Shown here piece after piece: positions 1-6,482 of a stretch of DNA of 9,011 nucleotides. This DNA comes from Dehalococcoidia bacterium (GTDB lineage Bacteria; Chloroflexota; Dehalococcoidia; UBA3495): the NCBI GenBank assembly GCA_002730485.1, contig PCAH01000009.1, positions 1 to 9,011 of the forward strand, given 5' to 3'. The notes below the pieces were generated by a model. It was not told the origin of the DNA. It ran no database searches and saw nothing but the letters and a program-made list of their open reading frames with translations. A program made the position numbers and the translations under genes. How positions within the stretch are numbered: position 1 is the stretch's first letter; the number at the start of each line of letters is the position of its first letter.

Positions 1-1144
1 CATTCGAACGGATAATATTCGTTGGTAATCTGGCATCTGGTACGGTGCCCGTGTCGAATGCTGTGGTGGCAGACAGGGCGGGGATGTTGGATGTTGCAAG
101 CGCGCCCGATACCTTCGATGCGCTGACCGTTGTTATCTGAGTGTCTGCAATATTGCCCGCCAGGTCATCGAACGCCAGGGCCCCGCCGTCCTTCTGTATG
201 GCTCCCGTGAAGTTCGTGGTGCCGCTGAACGTCTTGTTACCCGCTATCGTTTGCGTTTGTGTTTCGAGTTTGTTCAGACGTAGGAACACACCGGTATCTC
301 CACTGATCGCATTTTGAAAAATGTCATTGGTGCCGTCCATCTCCAGCGGTGCGTGTATGGCCACGCGGTCGTCCGCAATCGTCAGCATACTCTCCGGATC
401 CTCATTTGCACCCTGTGAATAGTGTCGAAGCTGTATGTGTGTCTGGTTGTCTTTTGGTTCTAACACTAAGGAGTCCTGATGACTTTTAATGACTGGGCCC
501 GTCGTCGTTCCGAACGTTATCGCCTCGTTGTCGGCTATCTTGGGGCCGGCTGTGAACGTCTTAACACCCGTGACCGTCTGCGCCTGCGTCCTGCGTACAA
601 TGTCACTCGGAGCAAATGCACCGGATTGTATGATGGCGGACCCGTTGGTCGTCACTATGCGGTCCGCTGTGTGGTGTGGGCCTTTCGTACGTGACAACGC
701 CAGGTCTGAATTCGTTGTGATGTTATCGAGTTCGCCCTCCAATGTCGAGCCTGGGAAGTTGGTCGAGGCTACCTGTGACGTCGTCAATGTAGAGTCGGGC
801 ACGCTGAAGTTCTGTATTGTTGTTCCGTTGAAATCCAGCGTCGCGCCGTTGAAGTTGAGATTGTCAACGGTGCAATTGTTGAAATCGAGCGTCGCTGTGC
901 TCGCAAGCTCTACCTTGTTCGTATCAGTTGAGAACAACTTGTTGCCTGAGTAATCGTCAAGTTCAACAAGCCGGGCCCGTGGCCCGAGGTCTACCTTTCC
1001 GAGGAACTGCGTATCTGGTGCGTGGACTTGTAGTTTGATATCAGAGCCACCGGAGAATATATGAACAGACCCATCCTGCGGCGAATCCGCAGCAAATGAG
1101 AGCGCCTCGCCGTGTATCAGATGGGTTCCGCTTCTCTGGGGCAT
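1..1144 (-). CDS. Fibre-like repeat protein, 3' end cut by window edge
   Basis: The minus strand is open for 381 codons from an ATG at 1144 to the left edge, so the C-terminus is missing. An in-frame TGA lies immediately upstream, so this is the most upstream ATG. Residues 83-113 are a beta-rich repeat tract (A-T-L-D-F-N, N-L-N-F-N-G, T-L-D-F-N-G). Residues 189-200 (Q-T-V-T-G-V-K-T-F-T-A-G) and 298-309 (Q-T-I-A-G-N-K-T-F-S-G-T) are two copies of a peptide common in phage and large-virus tail-fibre or adhesin proteins, and V-P-D-A-R-L-P at 368-374 is another fibre-type motif. No signal peptide or membrane segment is seen. From these repeats I infer a trimeric surface fibre for host attachment. 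It is divergent from the 697-aa gene, with 78 bases between them. The coding call is strong; the exact role is inferred, and no receptor-binding domain is visible in the part present. Confidence 0.82.
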   Translation of the reverse strand, partial: MPQRSGTHLIHGEALSFAADSPQDGSVHIFSGGSDIKLQVHAPDTQFLGKVDLGPRARLVELDDYSGNKLFSTDTNKVELASTATLDFNNCTVDNLNFNGATLDFNGTTIQNFSVPDSTLTTSQVASTNFPGSTLEGELDNITTNSDLALSRTKGPHHTADRIVTTNGSAIIQSGAFAPSDIVRRTQAQTVTGVKTFTAGPKIADNEAITFGTTTGPVIKSHQDSLVLEPKDNQTHIQLRHYSQGANEDPESMLTIADDRVAIHAPLEMDGTNDIFQNAISGDTGVFLRLNKLETQTQTIAGNKTFSGTTNFTGAIQKDGGALAFDDLAGNIADTQITTVSASKVSGALATSNIPALSATTAFDTGTVPDARLPTNIIRSN

Positions 1145-1222
1145 ATGTCAAAAATGGACGGCGTGGATTTTCTTGTACGCCTACATTAAATCTCATTCTG
1201 TCAATTCTCCCACGTCGTCATA
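1145..1222. promoter_or_regulatory. Divergent intergenic region between fibre-like and 697-aa genes
   Basis: These 78 bases must hold the start signals for both divergent genes. Reading right there is an A/T-rich TTAAAT element about 35 bases before the ATG at 1223. Reading left, an ATTTTTGACAT stretch abuts the ATG at 1144. There is no Shine-Dalgarno sequence before the ATG at 1223. No consensus promoter can be named, so this is a positional call. Confidence 0.4.
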
Positions 1223-3316
1223 ATGGCTCCGAAACCTTTCACCGCCTGGAACGCTATTTTAAAACGACTGCTAAAGCATAAGAAGCTCGTGGCAGACTTA
1301 GATGCAGAGGTCGCAAGAGCAAAGGCCGTCACGGGCGTGGGGGGCGGGAAGGTAACTGGGCTCGAAGATGCCGCACCGGAGGACGCTTTATCAGATTATG
1401 AAAAACAACTACTGGGAAGGGGTGGTAAGGGTGGTAGGGCCGACAAGGATTCTTTGTATTCGCACTTGACGGGTACTAAGGCGGCGTCCGCCCCATCGAG
1501 GGCCACACAGCAACTCCTGCGGGACTTCATCGCCGGTAAATCAGTAAGCAAGCAACAGATACTCGACGCGGCCGGTCAAACGAGCGGAAACGACAAGGTG
1601 AATGACTTTTTCAAAGACAACGCCGAAATGAAGCTTCCGCGATTCCTACCGGAGAATCAACCCCTTGTCGGAGAGATGCAAAAGCGTGTGGCCGATGAAA
1701 AAAAATTCCCATTTATGCCGTCGGTGCTCGACGACCCGCCGGCCAGGACCTCCACCGAGACCTCCGGGTCTGAGAGTGAAGGCGGTAAGGGCAAGGGCAA
1801 AGGAAAGGCCAAGGTGGAGCCCAAGGCGGAGCCCAAGGCGACCGAGCCCGAGACAGAAGCCGCGAAGGCAGCCCCTCCTGTTGTCGAGCCACCGGCGCCA
1901 AAGGGTTCAGGCGGTGGGCCCTCCGGCCAGGTGTCTCTTTCGCGTGAGGATGCATTGGCGCGCGCAAACCCTGGGGCACCTGCGGTTTCAGATGGTGAGA
2001 AGGCGGCGTCGTCGTCTGGTGCTATGAAGAACGAAGAGGCAAAAGCGATGGCACAGTTAGAGGTAGACGCGGTAGGGGCGGTTGCATCAGAATTTGCCGA
2101 CAACGCTTTGCAAGCTGCCATGGACTCAATGGTCAAGGCGAGCAAGGGCCGCCTGTCAAACGCTGCATCAGGTAACCCCACGGCAGGAGGAGACCCAGTG
2201 CCACCCGCTGCAGCCGCCGCCGCTCCTGCAGCTGCCGCCGCCGCACCGAGGGTCGCCCCTCGTCTGCCTGCGGACGCTGAAGTATCACGCGAACAATACG
2301 AAAACGCGCAACGGTATTTTCAAAGACTCGCGACGGGTACGGTACCACCTGCCGGCCAAGGTCTTCAAGAACTCGCGCGGGATATGATCAACAGGTATGA
2401 TTCACAGGAGGCCGCGATGGCCCGTGACCTTGATTTATCACAAGCAAAGGGTCGGCGTGCCGTCATCCGTACCGAGGCAACAATACCGACTGAGGAGCGA
2501 GTCCCGGCCCGCGCGCCAGCCGAGCGCGTACCCGGCACAGGCGAAGCCGGCACCGATGCCGCACCTGTAGAGAATCTCGTACTTGAGGATGTGGCACGTG
2601 ATTCGGGCGGCCCAGCAGGCGCAGCAATAGCCACCCCAGCCCAGGCTATGAAGGCCGCCGGGGGCGATAGCAAGGACGACGAGAAGGAGGTGGCCGGGCT
2701 GAGTATCGAGGAGGCAAAGCGCCGTATCCGTGCTCTGCATCAAGTGTTTGATTCGATGATTAAGGCGTTCCGGGAAAAGCCACACACCAAAGACAGAGAC
2801 GATGCTCTCAAGAGTTCGGACCCCAAGAAGGTAAAGGCGCATCTACTTTCGATGCTGAAGAAGGTCCGCGATTATTACGGCGGTAGCACAAAAGGCCTGA
2901 AGGTGGGAGTTATCGTCCCGGCAGACCAACTTATCGGCGCCATCTTAGGGCGCGCCGGTATGTCGGGCGTAGCGGCGGCACCTGCGGGGCCTGTGAGCGG
3001 TCAACCTATCGGTGCGGGCAAGGTCTCCACGGCATCCGCTGACAGGGTGCACCCTGGCGAGTTCCTGCACAAGGCAAAGGAGGACCGGTTCGGTCGTGCT
3101 ATATCTCTTAGCATTCACAGGCGTAACAGTGGCATGGATGCGTACAAGCGCCGAGGCGTGCGCAATCACGCAGTGCCTGTTTCACAAACGATTACTCCCG
3201 GGCCTGTTGCTGACCCTAAGATTCGAATCAATCAGAACGTGCCGTTCGGTGGCGTGTTCGGTGGTGTGGTACAGGGCAGGAACCCAAAGTCGATGGGCAT
3301 TCGAATTAAAACGTAA
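1223..3316 (+). CDS. 697-aa low-complexity protein, probable virion component of unknown function
   Basis: I do not recognise this protein. The N-terminus (residues 5-35) is a basic helix. Residues 94-165 look globular and helical. Residues 171-265 are low-complexity, rich in Lys, Gly, Glu, Pro and Ser with a K-G-K-G-K-G-K run and repeated K-x-E-P units. A helical stretch at 267-310 is followed by an Ala/Pro tract at 325-347. Residues 352-415 are helical, 420-480 are again disordered, and 492-580 are helical with a mildly hydrophobic G-V-I-V-P-A-D-Q-L-I-G-A-I-L segment at 562-575. The C-terminal 95 residues are basic and Gly-rich and end in I-R-I-K-T. Such an ordered/disordered mosaic next to a packaging ATPase would fit a core, scaffold or internal virion protein, but that is inference from position. 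It is not a recognisable double-jelly-roll capsid protein. The start is the first in-frame ATG of the intact frame, 78 bases from the fibre-like gene. Confidence 0.85.
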   Translation: MAPKPFTAWNAILKRLLKHKKLVADLDAEVARAKAVTGVGGGKVTGLEDAAPEDALSDYEKQLLGRGGKGGRADKDSLYSHLTGTKAASAPSRATQQLLRDFIAGKSVSKQQILDAAGQTSGNDKVNDFFKDNAEMKLPRFLPENQPLVGEMQKRVADEKKFPFMPSVLDDPPARTSTETSGSESEGGKGKGKGKAKVEPKAEPKATEPETEAAKAAPPVVEPPAPKGSGGGPSGQVSLSREDALARANPGAPAVSDGEKAASSSGAMKNEEAKAMAQLEVDAVGAVASEFADNALQAAMDSMVKASKGRLSNAASGNPTAGGDPVPPAAAAAAPAAAAAAPRVAPRLPADAEVSREQYENAQRYFQRLATGTVPPAGQGLQELARDMINRYDSQEAAMARDLDLSQAKGRRAVIRTEATIPTEERVPARAPAERVPGTGEAGTDAAPVENLVLEDVARDSGGPAGAAIATPAQAMKAAGGDSKDDEKEVAGLSIEEAKRRIRALHQVFDSMIKAFREKPHTKDRDDALKSSDPKKVKAHLLSMLKKVRDYYGGSTKGLKVGVIVPADQLIGAILGRAGMSGVAAAPAGPVSGQPIGAGKVSTASADRVHPGEFLHKAKEDRFGRAISLSIHRRNSGMDAYKRRGVRNHAVPVSQTITPGPVADPKIRINQNVPFGGVFGGVVQGRNPKSMGIRIKT

Positions 3317-3341
3317 GTTTATAATGTAACAACGGTTTTCA

Positions 3342-4262
3342 ATGTCTACCTTTCACGATACACGCGAGGACCTCCCAGGGCGTCCCGATGATGACAAGGG
3401 CGCGCAACCTACACCTAAGGCCGCCGTCGGTTTCCCATCCGCTGATTACCGCCCCGACGTTGGCGGAGATTTACCGCCAGACATCAGACGATTTAACCCA
3501 GGCGAGGACGTCCCGACGAATGGCTTTGTACTCGTTGCCGGCGCACGTCGACAGGGTAAGACGGAGCAGGTGTTGGAGATGCTGCGGACGTTCCACGCTC
3601 AGAAACGTTTCACCACGTATATGTTGGTGAGTCAAACGTTGAGTGGCTATGAGGAATATATACCCGCCAATCATAGCGTTCGGGATATGTCCCAGTTGCC
3701 GACCATCATTGACAAACAGATCGACGTTGCCGAGTACAACGCGCAGCAGACCGAAGAGAAAGACATGGTCCATAGTTCTGTATGTGTGATCTTAGATGAT
3801 GTCATCGGCGACGTTTCAGAAATTCGAAAGCAATCGTCAATCTTGCAGGCTCTCGCCGTACAGGGCCGTCACATACACAGGGACGACAAGTTGAAAAAAA
3901 ATGAGTTTTGTGTCATATTCATTACCCAGCGCCTGGCAGGTATCGTCCCGCCGGTCATTCGTAACAACTGCGACCTGCTTATATCCAGTAGAATGTCAAA
4001 CCGTAAAGACCGACAGACGGTCATTGAGGAAAACCTAACACTTACAAGCGACAGGGCGGGCATACAAGTTAGCCGCGACATCTTCGATAAAATCACAACA
4101 TCCAAGCCGTATCGATTCATTGCAATTGCGAACCACATAGCCACCCGGCGCGGGTATGGTGACTATGTTATGTACGCCGACGCCGACCCAGACTCGCCCG
4201 CGTGTCGTCTATGTGGGACCACTGATGACTGGCGAACCAAGAAAAAGAGAATCCATTTTTAA
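3342..4262 (+). CDS. A32-like genome-packaging ATPase (FtsK/HerA superfamily)
   Basis: This 306-residue protein should use ATP hydrolysis to drive viral DNA into preformed capsids, the established role of A32-family ATPases in nucleocytoplasmic large DNA viruses, virophages and polinton-like viruses. The Walker A motif is G-A-R-R-Q-G-K-T at 67-74. Walker B is C-V-I-L-D-D at 148-153. The family's downstream signature is also present: R-H at 176-177, F-I-T-Q with the polar sensor Gln196, and the P-P-V-I-R-N-N-C-D block at 203-211. The first 60 residues are acidic, Pro-rich and probably flexible. The last 20 hold a C-x2-C pair (C288, C291) before a basic end. The length suits the family (about 230-300). 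The ATG follows CA directly, and no Shine-Dalgarno sequence is visible. It starts 25 bases after the 697-aa gene, so the two are probably expressed together as morphogenesis genes. Confidence 0.93.
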   Translation: MSTFHDTREDLPGRPDDDKGAQPTPKAAVGFPSADYRPDVGGDLPPDIRRFNPGEDVPTNGFVLVAGARRQGKTEQVLEMLRTFHAQKRFTTYMLVSQTLSGYEEYIPANHSVRDMSQLPTIIDKQIDVAEYNAQQTEEKDMVHSSVCVILDDVIGDVSEIRKQSSILQALAVQGRHIHRDDKLKKNEFCVIFITQRLAGIVPPVIRNNCDLLISSRMSNRKDRQTVIEENLTLTSDRAGIQVSRDIFDKITTSKPYRFIAIANHIATRRGYGDYVMYADADPDSPACRLCGTTDDWRTKKKRIHF

Positions 4263-4264
4263 AT

Positions 4265-4282
4265 GTTTTGGAGTTGTAAACA
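4265..4282 (+). promoter_or_regulatory. GTTTTGGAG element before the 119-aa gene
   Basis: GTTTTGGAG at 4265-4273 lies nine bases before the ATG at 4283, after an A/T-rich TTTTTAAAT. The same nonamer sits eight bases before the ATG at 6003. It may be a late-type promoter or leader element. GGAG at this spacing could also be a Shine-Dalgarno site, but the ATPase, 697-aa and DUF5824-like genes lack one. Confidence 0.45.
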
Positions 4283-4642
4283 ATGTCCTACACTGCGCCC
4301 AAGGTTTACGGCTACGGCCCCTCAAAGGGCGGCTACTCTCAGTTCCTGAACGGTTACTCCGGTAACAAGTGGAGCAAGAAGTCTCACAAGGCTTTCGACA
4401 ATACACACCAACTCGTGGCGCCCGAGGCTCCACAGAATCGCCCCGATGAGGCGTCGCAGCTCGTCGAGGCCCGCAGCGGCGGAACCCAGATGGGTGTCAT
4501 CCTTAACGAACTCACGATCGACAAGCAGCGTGCCCCGGTTATGACGACCGATATGATGGGCCCGTCTACTGATGCCGTCGCGATGGGTAACAGTACATCG
4601 AATGTATCAATGACAATAAAAAAACCTACGACCAACTATTAA
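4283..4642 (+). CDS. 119-aa orphan protein, possible small virion protein
   Basis: No family is recognised. The N-terminal 40 residues are rich in Tyr, Gly and Lys (Y-G-Y-G-P-S-K-G-G-Y), giving a basic and probably flexible arm. Residues 44-70 are acidic and Pro-rich, and residues 71-119 are polar with Met, Thr and Ser and a K-K-P-T-T-N-Y end. There is no membrane segment, signal peptide or cysteine. It lies 20 bases after the ATPase stop and seven bases before the next start, in the middle of the plus-strand block, and its ATG sits in an ACAATG context after GTTTTGGAG. Position and tight packing suggest a small structural or assembly protein, but nothing in the sequence proves that. Confidence 0.8.
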   Translation: MSYTAPKVYGYGPSKGGYSQFLNGYSGNKWSKKSHKAFDNTHQLVAPEAPQNRPDEASQLVEARSGGTQMGVILNELTIDKQRAPVMTTDMMGPSTDAVAMGNSTSNVSMTIKKPTTNY

Positions 4643-4649
4643 CCCCATT

Positions 4650-5141
4650 ATGAGCAGCGCTTTTCCCAAGCTCAAAGACACGCGCAAGAAGCCCGACAAG
4701 GGCGAGTCGCGTAACGTTCGCACAATGTCAACGCCCAAGGTAAAGGTCGACAACCCCAAGGGCAAAGGCAAGATCTCTCTACCGAAGAAGTACGTCCCGA
4801 AGAGCCTGTCCGCAGCCGACAAGAAGAAACAGGTGAAGAGCATTGTCGAAGGTAAGAAGCGCCCGAAGGTTGAAAGCTTCAAGAGCAAGCGCAGCACACA
4901 CGCGACGGCATTCGAGAAGAAGTACGGTTTCAAAATCTCTGACAAACGTGTAAACCAGATCATCAGCCCGGCGGGCCAGAAGCAAATCCTCGACAAGGGC
5001 AGGGCGGCATACTATACAGGCGGGTCGAGGCCCAACCAAACACCGGAGTCGTGGGCACGTGCTCGCCTGGCGTCTGTTATTATGGGAGGCAAGGCTCGCA
5101 AAGTCGATCAGAAAATCTGGGACAAGTACAAAAAAACCTAA
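4650..5141 (+). CDS. DUF5824-like basic viral protein
   Basis: This 163-residue, strongly basic protein matches from memory a family widespread in nucleocytoplasmic large DNA viruses, annotated as DUF5824 and of unknown function. Residues 1-45 are Lys-rich and look disordered. The conserved part starts at Y-V-P-K-S-L-S (48-54) and continues through S-F-K-S-K-R-S (76-82), F-E-K-K-Y-G (88-93), the hallmark A-Y-Y-T-G-G-S-R-P-N-Q-T-P (120-132) and A-R-L-A-S-V-I-M-G-G-K-A-R-K-V-D (138-153), ending in W-D-K-Y-K-K. Its role is not established. The charge would suit nucleic-acid contact, which is inference. An AATAAAAAAA stretch about 25 bases upstream lies inside the preceding gene's 3' end and may serve as its promoter. 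Its TAA overlaps the TAG of the opposing GIY-YIG gene. Confidence 0.88.
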   Translation: MSSAFPKLKDTRKKPDKGESRNVRTMSTPKVKVDNPKGKGKISLPKKYVPKSLSAADKKKQVKSIVEGKKRPKVESFKSKRSTHATAFEKKYGFKISDKRVNQIISPAGQKQILDKGRAAYYTGGSRPNQTPESWARARLASVIMGGKARKVDQKIWDKYKKT

Positions 5142-5596
5142 AACGTTATCGTACCTATAGCTTCATACGCACGTGTGCACCTCTTTGTTCTGCGATGTCT
5201 CGCGAAGTGCCGACGAGATACATTAGCGCCGCAGCAAACGCACTGAATCTTCTCCCTGAGGTATTGGCGCATATCGTCCGACAGGGGGCACCCACTGGCG
5301 GGGCGGACTCTGTTAAGGATGTCGCGTTCTGGGTCGTGGTATACCTTGTCGTATCTCATTTGCTCGCGTTTCTCCAAGCTCTCGCGAGTTATGCTGCCGG
5401 CTTCGTAGTGCTCTATCACCTGTACAATAAAATCGTTGTCTTTAAGTAGAGGATACACGCCTGAGTTATACCCGTGGCCCCTGCAGAATGATTTGTAATC
5501 TGCGCGGTGCTTGTTCATCCGCTCGGTTACTGTGCTCATAGTTGAGCCGATGTACACGCGGCCGTCGTGATCAAAGACTTCGTAGACGCACGGCAT
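5138..5596 (-). CDS. GIY-YIG endonuclease with C-terminal zinc finger
   Basis: This 152-residue protein opens with a compact GIY-YIG nuclease domain. C-V-Y at 3-5 stands for the G-I-Y half and V-Y-I-G-S at 14-18 is the Y-I-G half. R26 and H30 follow at the spacing of the catalytic Arg helix, and E78 in R-E-Q-M-R-Y is the likely metal-binding Glu, followed by I-L-N-R at 93-96. The C-terminal part has a Cys/His cluster (C119/C122, H130, H134, C140) resembling the single zinc fingers attached to many viral and mobile-element nucleases, probably for DNA binding. The domain makes single- or double-strand cuts. In eukaryotic viruses such genes are often free-standing homing-type nucleases or work in recombination or repair, and the sequence does not decide which. 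It runs against the surrounding genes and has its own TATA-type promoter. The GIY motif so close to the N-terminus supports this ATG. Confidence 0.92.
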   Translation of the reverse strand: MPCVYEVFDHDGRVYIGSTMSTVTERMNKHRADYKSFCRGHGYNSGVYPLLKDNDFIVQVIEHYEAGSITRESLEKREQMRYDKVYHDPERDILNRVRPASGCPLSDDMRQYLREKIQCVCCGANVSRRHFARHRRTKRCTRAYEAIGTITF

Positions 5597-5696
5597 AGGA
5601 TGGGCTGGATTGGTGTATATTCAGGGGAAAACAAAAAAATGTCTGGACGCACTTTATACACACATCGCACAACCAGCCCCCCCATCCCAGCCTATG
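5594..5696. promoter_or_regulatory. Quasi-palindromic bidirectional promoter
   Basis: The 97 bases between the start codons of the GIY-YIG gene (minus) and the DUF5754-like gene (plus) read almost alike from either end. Both arms begin CATAGG, followed by ATGGG and CTGG blocks and a TTG.TG element, then GTGTATA. On the plus strand GTGTATATTC lies at 5613-5622. On the minus strand GTGTATAAAG lies at 5661-5652. Each TATA-like box points at the gene at the far side, leaving about 72 bases to the plus ATG and 55 to the minus ATG, with a C-rich leader in both directions. I infer a shared, mirror-image promoter driving both genes. Confidence 0.6.
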
Positions 5697-5999
5697 AAAC
5701 TTTTAAGAGTTGAGCGCACACGCGGACTCGCAAAAGAATATGTCGCCACGTTCCAGAAGCCCGACGGGCGAAAGTATATGCGACGCTTTGGCACTGGTAG
5801 CAATTACGCAACACCTGGCAGTGGTAAGACGAAGGCAGACCGTGACAACTACAGGGCGCGCCACAGGGCGAACCCTAAATCCAAGGGGGCGGAGCGTAAA
5901 GGCGATAGTCCCTTCAATCTTTCCATGCACATTTTGTGGGGCGAGTCTCGTTCTATTGCTGAAAATGTAAAGGCGTATAAAAAACGTTTTGGAGTGTAA
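5694..5999 (+). CDS. DUF5754-like small viral protein
   Basis: This basic protein of 101 residues resembles a family of unknown function found in large eukaryotic DNA viruses and polinton-like viruses (DUF5754 as I recall it). Visible blocks are K-E-Y-V-A-T-F at 14-20, R-F-G at 31-33, a D-R-D-N-Y-R-A-R-H motif at 49-57, N-L-S-M-H-I-L-W-G at 75-83 and A-Y-K-K-R-F at 94-99. It has no cysteine, signal or membrane segment. A longer in-frame reading begins at a TTG at 5610. I prefer the ATG at 5694 because it starts exactly at the conserved part, mirrors the GIY-YIG start in the inverted repeat, and leaves a TATA-like box and C-rich leader upstream. Its last codons overlap the GTTTTGGAG element of the next gene. 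Function is unknown; transcription divergent from the nuclease may mean co-regulation. Confidence 0.82.
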   Translation: MKLLRVERTRGLAKEYVATFQKPDGRKYMRRFGTGSNYATPGSGKTKADRDNYRARHRANPKSKGAERKGDSPFNLSMHILWGESRSIAENVKAYKKRFGV

Positions 6000-6002
6000 C
6001 CA
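5976..6002 (+). promoter_or_regulatory. TATAAAAAA and GTTTTGGAG element before the 156-aa gene
   Basis: TATAAAAAA at 5976-5984 and GTTTTGGAG at 5986-5994 directly precede the ATG at 6003, inside the last codons of the DUF5754-like gene. The nonamer is identical to the one before the 119-aa gene, at nearly the same distance (eight versus nine bases). I read it as a shared late-type promoter or leader element. A ribosome-binding role for GGAG is the alternative. Confidence 0.45.
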
Positions 6003-6473
6003 ATGACCACATTTAAGCTCGATACCGTTTTTGCACGTGCGGCCCTTGACGGGTTCGACGGTGTACGCTATGCAAGCAGGCTCGACACGATGCCCAAGCC
6101 CCAAGTCTTTCAGACTGAGAAGCCCAGCTTCAACAAGAGCGCCGTCCAGCTGATGAGCCCCGAGGACCGCGAATTCTTCGATGAGGAAATGATCGCCCGT
6201 GGTGAGTTTCTCGACGCTAAGAAAAACCTCGCCGGTACGCGTGAGGTCTCGGCATACGAAGACGCCGAGGTCATACCCTTTGACCCGCTGAAAGACTTAG
6301 ACCAAAAGAAGGCCGGCCACAGTTCATACAACAGCGGCCGACACCAGGGCGGCACCAGTGGCGCAACATATGTGAGGCCCCAGAATGTGTACGCCGCCGG
6401 TCGGTCTGTCACCCTTGAGAGACAGGACCCATACGCCGTAAAATTGGCTGCCCCAATAAAAATCAAGATGTGA
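6003..6473 (+). CDS. 156-aa orphan protein, possible virion protein
   Basis: No family is recognised. The protein is hydrophilic. Residues 1-30 are mixed, and 48-85 are charged and probably helical (M-S-P-E-D-R-E-F-F-D-E-E-M at 51-63). Residues 100-135 are Gly, Ser and His-rich, and the tail ends in A-P-I-K-I-K-M. The short basic end resembles that of the 697-aa protein (I-R-I-K-T) but is too short to argue kinship. There are no cysteines or membrane segments. It starts three bases after the DUF5754-like gene and shares its upstream element with the 119-aa gene of the ATPase block. I therefore group it tentatively with virion or assembly genes. Confidence 0.78.
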   Translation: MTTFKLDTVFARAALDGFDGVRYASRLDTMPKPQVFQTEKPSFNKSAVQLMSPEDREFFDEEMIARGEFLDAKKNLAGTREVSAYEDAEVIPFDPLKDLDQKKAGHSSYNSGRHQGGTSGATYVRPQNVYAAGRSVTLERQDPYAVKLAAPIKIKM

Positions 6474-6482
6474 GTTCATTAA

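Noticed and set aside
489..953. Plus-strand open frames within 479-953
   Set aside because: They lie antisense to the fibre-like gene, whose minus-strand translation has clear repeat motifs and stays open to the window edge. The plus-strand products are compositionally odd and start mid-gene.
1657..2181. Minus-strand 174-aa frame and other frames inside the 697-aa gene
   Set aside because: They follow from the GC-rich low-complexity codons of the plus-strand gene. No motifs or plausible start signals are seen.
4610..4616. ATGACAA, resembling a chlorovirus early-promoter motif, before the DUF5824-like gene
   Set aside because: It is a single occurrence inside coding sequence of the previous gene and is not repeated before other genes here, so it is probably chance.
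5051..5449. Plus-strand frame of 132 aa with hydrophobic, membrane-like segments
   Set aside because: It is antisense to the GIY-YIG gene. The complement of hydrophilic codons often reads as hydrophobic residues, and the opposite strand carries catalytic and zinc-finger motifs.
5610..5693. N-terminal extension of the DUF5754-like gene from a TTG
   Set aside because: It needs a non-ATG start, encodes nothing conserved, and occupies the mirror-image promoter region. The ATG at 5694 fits the family start.
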